Assembly: GCA_031288005.1 (NCBI GenBank)
Contig: JAITSE010000055.1
Coordinates: 1 to 10,065 of the forward strand
DNA from: Treponema sp.
GTDB taxonomy: Bacteria > Spirochaetota > Spirochaetia > Treponematales > Breznakiellaceae
DNA: 10,065 nt
Reading direction: 5' to 3'
This document shows, piece after piece, positions 1-5,450 of the stretch. The notes beneath the pieces were generated by a model. That model was not told where the DNA came from and searched no databases. It saw only the letters and a program-made list of their open reading frames with translations. The translations under genes were made by a program, and so were the position numbers. The number at the start of each line of letters is the position of its first letter. The stretch's first letter is position 1.

Positions 1-1
1 A

Positions 2-463
2 ACCAACGGCCAGCACTCCTTCTACCAACTGCTCCACCAGGGTACCGACATCGCGCCTCTCCAGTTTGTGGGATTCACCGAAAGTCAGCGGGGGGACGAT
101 GTGGAGGTAGACGGCTCGATAAGCCAGACCAAACTCAAGGCCAACCTTGCCGCCCAGATCGTGGCTTTTGCCAAGGGGCAGGCTGCGGGCGGAGGGGCCG
201 ACAAGACCAAAGAATTCCCCGGTGGACGCCCCTCAAGCCTCATCTACGGCAAGCGGCTTAGTCCCGCAGCCTTGGGGTCGCTATTGGCCCACTTTGAAAA
301 CAAGGTCATGTTCCAGGGCTTTGTGTGGAACCTCAACAGTTTTGACCAGGAAGGGGTCCAACTCGGTAAGATTCTGACCAAGAAGGTTCTGGCCGCCAAA
401 TCAGGCGGCGGTTCCGGAGACCCGGCCCTGGATGCATACAGCGCTATTCTGGGCATCTCTTGA
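2..463 (+). CDS. pgi: Glucose-6-phosphate isomerase, C-terminal part (5' end outside window)
   Basis: The frame is open from base 2 and gives the last 153 residues of phosphoglucose isomerase, the cytosolic enzyme that interconverts glucose 6-phosphate and fructose 6-phosphate in glycolysis and gluconeogenesis. The fragment opens with TNGQHSFYQLLHQGT, which holds the catalytic histidine of the family (the NGQH histidine, His388 in rabbit numbering). Residues 109-123 read WNLNSFDQEGVQLGK, the PROSITE C-terminal signature; its final lysine (codon 368-370) matches the catalytic Lys518. The usual second glutamate of that signature is Gln here (GVQLGK instead of GVELGK), a mild substitution. Family members are about 530-560 aa, so roughly 70 percent of the gene lies upstream. 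The TGA stop sits inside a strong inverted repeat. Identification is very secure. Confidence 0.97.
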   Translation, partial: TNGQHSFYQLLHQGTDIAPLQFVGFTESQRGDDVEVDGSISQTKLKANLAAQIVAFAKGQAAGGGADKTKEFPGGRPSSLIYGKRLSPAALGSLLAHFENKVMFQGFVWNLNSFDQEGVQLGKILTKKVLAAKSGGGSGDPALDAYSAILGIS

Positions 464-491
464 AACCCCGGTTGGGTTTCCAGAGATGCCC
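451..491 (+). terminator. Long stem-loop overlapping the pgi stop codon
   Basis: GGGCATCTCT (451-460) pairs with AGAGATGCCC (482-491), and GAAACCC (462-468) pairs with GGGTTTC (474-480). Together they make a 17-bp stem broken only by T461 opposite C481, with a five-base loop (469-473). The 5' arm is the last pgi codons and the TGA at 461-463. No T-run follows (next bases ATGATATAGT), so it is not a textbook intrinsic terminator. It could terminate transcription, work on both strands, or protect the pgi mRNA 3' end. The structure is seen directly; its role is inferred. Confidence 0.65.
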
Positions 492-501
492 ATGATATAG
501 T
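472..501 (+). promoter_or_regulatory. Candidate sigma-70 promoter of the phosphoribosyltransferase gene
   Basis: TTGGGT (472-477) and TATAGT (496-501) are separated by 18 bp, and TG at 493-494 makes the second box an extended -10 (TGATATAGT). A start about 7 nt downstream of the -10 would fall near 508, only a few bases before the ATG at 513. The -35 box lies in the 3' half of the pgi stem-loop. The boxes are visible; activity is inferred. Confidence 0.45.
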
Positions 502-512
502 AAAATGCTTTA

Positions 513-1115
513 ATGAACAAAGAATTTCTTCCCTATGATATGGTGAGGAACAACGCCCTCAAGCTTGCCCACCGCATCTGTCATGACGGATTTACCCCCG
601 ATGTGATCTACGTGTCCCTCCGCGGGGGCGCTTATCTTGGAAACGTAATAAGCGAATATTTCAAGGCAGTCCGCAAAGACGACCGCCCGGTGTATTATGC
701 CGCGGTGGTGGCCCGTTCCTATACGGGGGTCCGGGAGGTCGAGGAGATCAAGGTTGAAGGCTGGACCTACGATCCGGCGTACCTGCGGATCGGGGACAAG
801 GTACTGCTGGTGGATGATATTTTTGATTCAGGCCGTACCATTAATCATCTTGCGGGAATCATTCTGGAGAAAGGCATCCCCCGGAGCGACCTCAAGGTGG
901 CGGTGCATGATTACAAATATATTTACGACAAACCGGAGCAGCTTCCTGTTCAGCCTGATTACTGGTGCAGACGGCTTGATCTGTCTTTGAATGACGGAGA
1001 TCGGTGGATTCATTATATGAGCCACGAGCTTGTCGGCTTGACTTCCGGTGAGTTGGAAACTTACTACTATAAATCCGATCCGGAACTGCGGACCGTGCTA
1101 GACGTGATTAAGTAG
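513..1115 (+). CDS. Purine-type phosphoribosyltransferase (hypoxanthine/xanthine-guanine PRT-like)
   Basis: A 200-aa type I phosphoribosyltransferase, expected to join a purine base to PRPP in cytosolic purine salvage. Residues 97-109 read VLLVDDIFDSGRT, the hallmark PRPP-binding loop with its two adjacent aspartates. Residues 34-43 (VSLRGGAYLG) fit the earlier pyrophosphate-binding loop. Near residues 148-166 an aromatic stretch (PDYWCRR, then DRWIHY) sits where related enzymes contact the base, resembling the PDYY...WIVFPWE region of archaeal/Gpt-like purine PRTs. The exact base cannot be told from sequence alone. There is no Shine-Dalgarno sequence in the 12 bases before ATG 513, but an extended -10 lies just upstream, suggesting a very short leader. 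The next gene starts 8 nt after the TAG stop. Confidence 0.85.
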   Translation: MNKEFLPYDMVRNNALKLAHRICHDGFTPDVIYVSLRGGAYLGNVISEYFKAVRKDDRPVYYAAVVARSYTGVREVEEIKVEGWTYDPAYLRIGDKVLLVDDIFDSGRTINHLAGIILEKGIPRSDLKVAVHDYKYIYDKPEQLPVQPDYWCRRLDLSLNDGDRWIHYMSHELVGLTSGELETYYYKSDPELRTVLDVIK

Positions 1116-1123
1116 GTGCGGGC

Positions 1124-4100
1124 ATGATATACCGGCCTTCTTCCAGGGCGTTTCGAATTATTCTTGCGGGAAGTCTTCTGGCCTTCTGTTTTGCGGAAAC
1201 TCTAGGCGCCCAGACCCGTACCGGTATTCTGACCAACGCCAGGGACGGCGTTTTCAACACAGAGCAGCGCCTGTGGTTTTCCGTGTCAGACAACGAATGG
1301 CTGCGTATCTTTCAGGATGGACGGGAAGCTTTCCGGGGGCCAAGTCCTGGCGCGCTTAGCCTTGGAGTTCCCCAGGGGGCCGAGCGGGACTACGAAATCG
1401 TCGTGGAGCGAATTTCCGTCCCGCCCAGAGAGCGGGTTCTTGAAACCCGGACTTTTTATATCACTGTAGACCAGAAGCCGCCTGACGCCCCGACGCTGAG
1501 CCTTGTAAGCGCCTCCAACGGTTTGTCAATGCTGGCGGCAAAGACGGAAGACGGAACCAGGGTGTCCACTCTTTTGGATATCAGAAATACGCCCCGGTAC
1601 ATTCCTGATATTGCCGCCATGGATCCGCTGCCACCAGTGTCCTACGCGGCGGTGGCTTGGGCGGTGGACAGAGCGGGAAATTATTCGGAGCCTGCGTCGT
1701 CCTATCTGGAATTCCCCAGTTGCCAGATACTGAACCCGGCGCCGGGGGTCTGGGCAAATTCCCAGCGCCTTGTTCTCTATGGCGCGGAAAACAAAGATGT
1801 TTTCTGGACTGCTGACGGAAGCGATCCTTTTGGGCCGGGGGGACAGCGGTATTCAAAGCCGGTTTTAATCAACAGGACCGGGGAGATATTGCTGCGCCTG
1901 GGCATACGTTATGGCGACGGACGCCTCCGGGAGGAATCGGTCTCTTACACCGTACCGTACTCTCAGGAAACAGGGCTTTCCCGGTCTCTTTATGACGGAC
2001 TCCGCGCCTTGGAGGAAAAAGCCATCCGGGAGGAACTTTCTATGCCTATACCCGCCGGGTTTACATGGGCCATAGGCGGACTGCCTCGGAATCCAGGGGG
2101 GGCGGGTCTTGTTTTGAGGCCGGAACCTTTGATCAAGCGGGTTATCCCATTTCATATTGCCACCGGCGAGAGGATATGCCGTTTTATCTTCACCCTGGAC
2201 GGCAGCCGTGAAACCGGAACGGATCCCCTGGCCCAGGAATTGACAACCGTAAAGAAACTCCGGGAAGAACGGTTCCTGCCGGTAATCGCCGTTTCCGGCG
2301 CGGTATACAGAAATATTGGGGAGCCACGACTGATATCCTCAGGAGCAAGCCGGGTAATCGTCTGGCCCCGGAATACGCGAATACGCTATCAACTTGGAAA
2401 CAACGCCGCTTGGCTTGAGGGCGGCCCGCCGGTTCCTGTGCACCCCGCCGGGGAGATTCTCCGCTGGATCGTTAATCTGGGAGAAGAAGAAATAGGTCCC
2501 TTTTACCTTAGAATCGAACCTGTTACCTTTACTGCCGAACGGGAAGACGCTTATGTCCCGGGACGCTTCGTTTACCGTTACCTTGGACTGGACCGGGAGA
2601 ATACGCGGGGAGCGGGCCTCCCGGAATCACAGATTTGGTACTGCGCTTCGGAGCTTATGGGATATACGGCGGAGATTGCTTCTCTTAAAACCATCGATGT
2701 CTGCGACGGGGAGGATATAGAATGGCGGTTTATCACCCAGCAGGGAATAGTCCGGGGAACTTGGCGCAGGGACAGACTGAGCCCACTGCCACCCGTTCTT
2801 ACGGCCCCAGGAGAAGGCGCCTGGGTGAGAGGACCGGTTACACTTTCCGCTAAAAGCGAGAAAGGCGAAACCGAAGCCCTTACCCGTATAACTGCCCGTA
2901 TCCGTTACGCCTCGGGAGGAAGCGAAGTCCTGGAAGGAAGCGATTCCCTTACCCTGGCCGGGGCGATTAATAACATTGCCGAGGTTCAGCTTGAAAGCCG
3001 AATGGAGGACGCCGCTGGAAACCAGAGCTCGCCTGTAAGACGGAATTTTGTGATTGATCCTTCAACCATTTATGTTTCAGCCTGGAACCGGGAAGTTAAG
3101 ACAAACTCCGGAGGGGAACAAGGCAGCCGGGAAAATCCATACGTGTTTTTGGATGAAGCCCTAGACCTGGCCCAGAAGGAACAGCGCAGGCTTATCCGGC
3201 TTGCCGGATTTACGCTGCTACGCCGAAACATTGATATCACCGGGGATATTGAGATAGACGGCTCCTTTGATGAAAAATGGGAAAGGCCGGGGAGCAAAGC
3301 GTATATTGGAATCTCCCAGGGAGTAGGAATCAGGCTCATGGGCAGACTGAATATCAGGAATGCAGCTTTGGAACGGATGAACGGCACGGACAGCTTCTTT
3401 TTAGTACGCTCAGGGGGCGTCCTGATTCTGTATGATTCGGCGGTTTCCCACATGGGATCCCTCCTCGCCCTGGAGAACAACGGGACCTGCCTTATCCAGT
3501 ACGTCAGCCTTCTTTCCATGATTTCCGGGAGCGAGTTTATTCCCGGGGGCGCCAAGAATCAGCGTATCCCCGTAGTAAGCGCTTCCGGGGCTTCCCTCAC
3601 CATTAAAAATAGCCGCTGGGAATTGGAAGGAAACTACGGCATATTGAGTTCTTTTCAGGGTGGGAATTTTCAGGCTGAACTATGTAATTTCCGCATGGCT
3701 ACCCGGACAACCGGGACGGCCCTCATTTTTTCCAGATCTGTCGTAAATCTGACAGATATGACCATCACCGTACAAGCCCAAGATTACGCTTCCGCGCTGG
3801 AACTTACAGAATGCCGCCTCAGAATGACATCGAGCCGTCTGGGGGTTTCCGCCAGAGACGGGGTTGCGGTCATTGCGGAAAACACCAACGCCGTATATTC
3901 CCGGACCGACTTTGCCGTAAACTCTTCTTTTGTGGCCAGAGCTATGGAGATACGGGACCGCTTTCCCCAGGTAACAGGGTGCAACTTCATCTTTATGGGA
4001 TCCGCCAAGCACTCCGAAGTTTTTTCCGCCTTCATGGCCGGGGAAACCCGTTACGGGACCCTGGTCCCCGATGCCGGCGCGGTAAGTGAGAACAACTTTC

Positions 4101-4201
4101 AGGGATTTACACATATTCTGGGCAGCCAGTATCCTGTGGAAAGCCTTGAGGATTTCAACCGTGTCTTCGCCTCATCAGGGCGCCCTAATATACTCAGGTG
4201 A
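1124..4201 (+). CDS. Large exported protein: chitobiase-C-terminal-like and Ig-like segments plus C-terminal beta-helix
   Basis: A 1025-aa protein of unknown function. Residues 1-29 look like a Sec signal peptide (basic MIYRPSSRAFR, hydrophobic IILAGSLLAFCFAETLGA) with likely cleavage after LGA. The LAFC stretch is a poor lipobox, so signal peptidase I processing is favoured. Residues ~190-275 contain FWTADGSDPFGPG in the style of chitobiase C-terminal (CHB_HEX_C) domains, and a second similar piece (FTLDGSRETGTDP) lies near 355-370. Residues ~550-640 resemble an Ig-like beta domain (APGEGAWVRGPVTLSAKSE). From ~650 the sequence changes to YVSAWNREVK, then GSRENPYVFLDEALDLAQ, a DUF1565/pectate-lyase-like entry. 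Many short strand-turn repeats follow to ~1010, typical of a right-handed parallel beta-helix. A surface or periplasmic carbohydrate- or matrix-binding role is possible but unproven; I see no catalytic motif. AGGTG (1114-1118) overlaps the previous stop and sits 5 nt before the ATG. Confidence 0.8.
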   Translation: MIYRPSSRAFRIILAGSLLAFCFAETLGAQTRTGILTNARDGVFNTEQRLWFSVSDNEWLRIFQDGREAFRGPSPGALSLGVPQGAERDYEIVVERISVPPRERVLETRTFYITVDQKPPDAPTLSLVSASNGLSMLAAKTEDGTRVSTLLDIRNTPRYIPDIAAMDPLPPVSYAAVAWAVDRAGNYSEPASSYLEFPSCQILNPAPGVWANSQRLVLYGAENKDVFWTADGSDPFGPGGQRYSKPVLINRTGEILLRLGIRYGDGRLREESVSYTVPYSQETGLSRSLYDGLRALEEKAIREELSMPIPAGFTWAIGGLPRNPGGAGLVLRPEPLIKRVIPFHIATGERICRFIFTLDGSRETGTDPLAQELTTVKKLREERFLPVIAVSGAVYRNIGEPRLISSGASRVIVWPRNTRIRYQLGNNAAWLEGGPPVPVHPAGEILRWIVNLGEEEIGPFYLRIEPVTFTAEREDAYVPGRFVYRYLGLDRENTRGAGLPESQIWYCASELMGYTAEIASLKTIDVCDGEDIEWRFITQQGIVRGTWRRDRLSPLPPVLTAPGEGAWVRGPVTLSAKSEKGETEALTRITARIRYASGGSEVLEGSDSLTLAGAINNIAEVQLESRMEDAAGNQSSPVRRNFVIDPSTIYVSAWNREVKTNSGGEQGSRENPYVFLDEALDLAQKEQRRLIRLAGFTLLRRNIDITGDIEIDGSFDEKWERPGSKAYIGISQGVGIRLMGRLNIRNAALERMNGTDSFFLVRSGGVLILYDSAVSHMGSLLALENNGTCLIQYVSLLSMISGSEFIPGGAKNQRIPVVSASGASLTIKNSRWELEGNYGILSSFQGGNFQAELCNFRMATRTTGTALIFSRSVVNLTDMTITVQAQDYASALELTECRLRMTSSRLGVSARDGVAVIAENTNAVYSRTDFAVNSSFVARAMEIRDRFPQVTGCNFIFMGSAKHSEVFSAFMAGETRYGTLVPDAGAVSENNFQGFTHILGSQYPVESLEDFNRVFASSGRPNILR

Positions 4202-4785
4202 TCTGCGGTCTTGATGAAGCCGGGCGGGGACCCCTGGCCGGACCGGTCTGCGCCGCCGCCGTAATCCTTCCGCCAGGCTTTCCACTGGACATTCTGAACG
4301 ACTCAAAAAAGCTCTCCGCAGCCCAACGAGAGGCGGCCAGGGAAACCATCTGCCGGGACGCCTTGGCTTGGGGCCTGGGCTGGGCTTCTCCCGCCGAGAT
4401 AGACGAAATCAACATACTAAAGGCCAGTCTCCTGGCCATGCGCCGGGCTTTCCTGAATTTGCGGCCGCCCGGAGCGGATAGTCCCGGCATTGCTCCCTGC
4501 ATAAGTCCTGACGAAGCCATCGTGGACGGCCTCTTTGTCCCGGATCTTCCCATCCCATGCCGTGCATTGGTAAAGGCCGACAGCATGGTCCCGGAAGTCA
4601 TGGCCGCATCCATTCTTGCTAAAACCGCCAGGGATCACGAGATGATCCGTTATTCCAGGCTTTATCCCCAATACGGATACGACAGGCACAAGGGCTATCC
4701 CACAAAGGCGCATCTTGAAGCCCTTGTCCGTTACGGCCCGTCGCCCATACAAAGGATGAGTTTTAGGGTTAAAGGCGGAAGCTGA
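4198..4785 (+). CDS. rnhB: Ribonuclease HII
   Basis: A 195-aa type 2 RNase H, which cuts the RNA strand of RNA/DNA hybrids and starts ribonucleotide excision repair in the cytoplasm. All landmarks are present: GLDEAGRGPLAGPV at residues 4-17 (catalytic D6, E7), LNDSKKLS at 33-40, EIDEINILKASLLAMRRA at 67-84, VDG at 109-111 (D110), KADSMVPEVMAASILAK at 126-142 (D128), and the C-terminal YPQYGYDRHKGYPTKAH. The four acidic residues match the E. coli D16/E17/D108/D126 set. The start is GTG at 4198, whose GTGA overlaps the TGA of the 1025-aa gene. No good ribosome-binding site is visible, so translation probably depends on coupling to the upstream gene. The length is normal for the family. Confidence 0.97.
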   Translation: MICGLDEAGRGPLAGPVCAAAVILPPGFPLDILNDSKKLSAAQREAARETICRDALAWGLGWASPAEIDEINILKASLLAMRRAFLNLRPPGADSPGIAPCISPDEAIVDGLFVPDLPIPCRALVKADSMVPEVMAASILAKTARDHEMIRYSRLYPQYGYDRHKGYPTKAHLEALVRYGPSPIQRMSFRVKGGS

Positions 4786-4793
4786 ATCCGCCT
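4773..4793 (+). terminator. Short stem-loop around the rnhB stop codon
   Basis: AGGCGGA (4773-4779) pairs perfectly with TCCGCCT (4787-4793). The seven-base loop AGCTGAA contains the TGA stop (4783-4785). There is no T-run after it. It resembles the pgi stop-codon hairpin in placement and may mark the 3' end of the + strand operon. Confidence 0.5.
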
Positions 4794-4812
4794 GAGCCTA
4801 TACGGGAAACCT

Positions 4813-4842
4813 GCGACCCGGCAACCAAGGCTGCGGGGTCGC
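4813..4842. repeat. Palindromic element with GCAACC/GGCTGCG core, copy 1
   Basis: GCGACCC (4813-4819) pairs with GGGTCGC (4836-4842). Inside, after a G/G mismatch, GCA (4821-4823) pairs with TGC (4832-4834). The centre reads GCAACC-AA-GGCTGCG. The same centre, with a different spacer and unrelated outer arms, recurs at 7786-7801. Two copies in one window suggest a dispersed palindromic element, but that needs genome-wide confirmation. Confidence 0.5.
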
Positions 4843-4844
4843 CT

Positions 4845-4881
4845 GGAGTTTTGTTTTCCACAGAACGGAAAACAAAACTCC
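4845..4881. terminator. Perfect 15-bp stem-loop, possible bidirectional terminator
   Basis: GGAGTTTTGTTTTCC (4845-4859) and GGAAAACAAAACTCC (4867-4881) are exact reverse complements with a 7-base loop (ACAGAAC). It lies between two convergent genes, where a bidirectional terminator would be expected. No T-run flanks it on either strand, though the arms themselves are T-rich or A-rich. Structure certain, role inferred. Confidence 0.6.
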
Positions 4882-4908
4882 CCGCATTATTCTACGAGGT
4901 CTGTCCCT

Positions 4909-4929
4909 GCAATTTACTTCGCAAATTGC
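4909..4929. repeat. Small hairpin, 7-bp stem
   Basis: GCAATTT (4909-4915) pairs with AAATTGC (4923-4929) around the loop ACTTCGC. Similar small hairpins with TTC or TTA loops appear at 7613-7643. No gene function is assigned. Confidence 0.4.
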
Positions 4930-5058
4930 TAAGGAGTTTTGCGGACTGTTATGGCCGTGAGGGAGGCTATTGAATACAACCGGGAGGCCGAAGGTCTCAG
5001 GTTGCACGCAAACTCCCCGCACTTCTCCCCGGGGATGTTTCCCGGACGGGTTGAAGCC

Positions 5059-5448
5059 TTATTCCGGCCTGCCGCCTCGTTTCACCATTATCCGTTTGGC
5101 CGGCTTTTCCCGGCCTTCTTTTTCCACGGGCTTCCCCAGCCTGCCGCCGTCCCCCTCGTCCCGCGTCCGGCTTCTGCGCTCATCCCCGGCGGCTTTGCCC
5201 TTCCCCCGCCGTTTCTCCCGTTCCGCTTTTTCCAGGACCCGCAGGGATTCGTCAAAGCCCTTAAGAAATTCCGTCAGGTCCTCCGCAAAGAGAACCACCG
5301 ACTGGCGGTCAAAGCCGCCTGAATCCCGGTTCTTGCTTTCCACAATGTTGAGGTAAAGGTCCCCCATGCGGTTTTCCTTTACATTAAAAAAATAGGTCCG
5401 GTTTTGCAGCGATACCTTGGTAGAAAATAATTCGCCCCGTATTCCCAT
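5059..5448 (-). CDS. PUR-alpha-type DNA/RNA-binding protein (spirochaete PUR-domain protein)
   Basis: A 129-aa protein. Residues 1-73 (opening MGIRGELFSTKV, then NRTYFFNVKENRMGDLYLNIVES and VVLFAEDLTEFLKGFDESL) form one PUR repeat of the PUR-alpha/DUF3276 family. Such proteins bind single-stranded nucleic acid; the Borrelia relative BpuR binds DNA and RNA and modulates gene expression, which is family knowledge and not shown here. Residues ~74-129 are a low-complexity tail rich in Arg, Lys, Glu and Gly (KAEREKRRGKGK, then KPAKRIMVKRGG), longer than the minimal domain and likely disordered and nucleic-acid binding. The gene starts 2 nt after the phosphohexomutase stop; its GGAGG lies inside that gene's end, 9 nt before the ATG. 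The two are almost certainly cotranscribed. It converges on rnhB. Confidence 0.88.
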   Translation of the reverse strand: MGIRGELFSTKVSLQNRTYFFNVKENRMGDLYLNIVESKNRDSGGFDRQSVVLFAEDLTEFLKGFDESLRVLEKAEREKRRGKGKAAGDERRSRTRDEGDGGRLGKPVEKEGREKPAKRIMVKRGGRPE

Positions 5449-5450
5449 GT

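Larger units (their letters stand above)
4794..5058. other. Convergent intergenic region between rnhB and the PUR-protein gene
   Basis: This 265-bp gap separates two converging genes and has no convincing gene of its own. It holds three successive hairpins (4813-4842, 4845-4881, 4909-4929) and a 12-base direct repeat, AAACTCCCCGCA, at 4875-4886 and 5010-5021. A self-complementary TCCCCGGGGA lies at 5025-5034. Any terminators for the two converging transcripts must lie here or in the gene ends, but none has a T-tract. Confidence 0.6.

Noticed and set aside
1175..1195. Lipobox LAFC in the signal peptide of the 1025-aa protein
   Set aside because: Phe directly before Cys is unfavourable for lipoprotein processing, and a normal cleavage site (LGA) follows, so it is treated as a signal peptidase I substrate.
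3070..3555. 161-codon minus-strand frame
   Set aside because: Antisense to the beta-helix part of the 1025-aa gene; no domain or start signal.
4798..5022. Minus-strand 74-codon frame in the convergent gap
   Set aside because: It runs straight through the three hairpins, has no recognisable domain or ribosome-binding site, and looks like readthrough of repeat DNA.
4939..5356. Two overlapping + strand frames of 127-128 codons
   Set aside because: Most of their length is antisense to the PUR-protein gene and Pro/Phe-rich as expected from the complement of its charged tail. Only the first part (4951-5019) is kept as a possible remnant.
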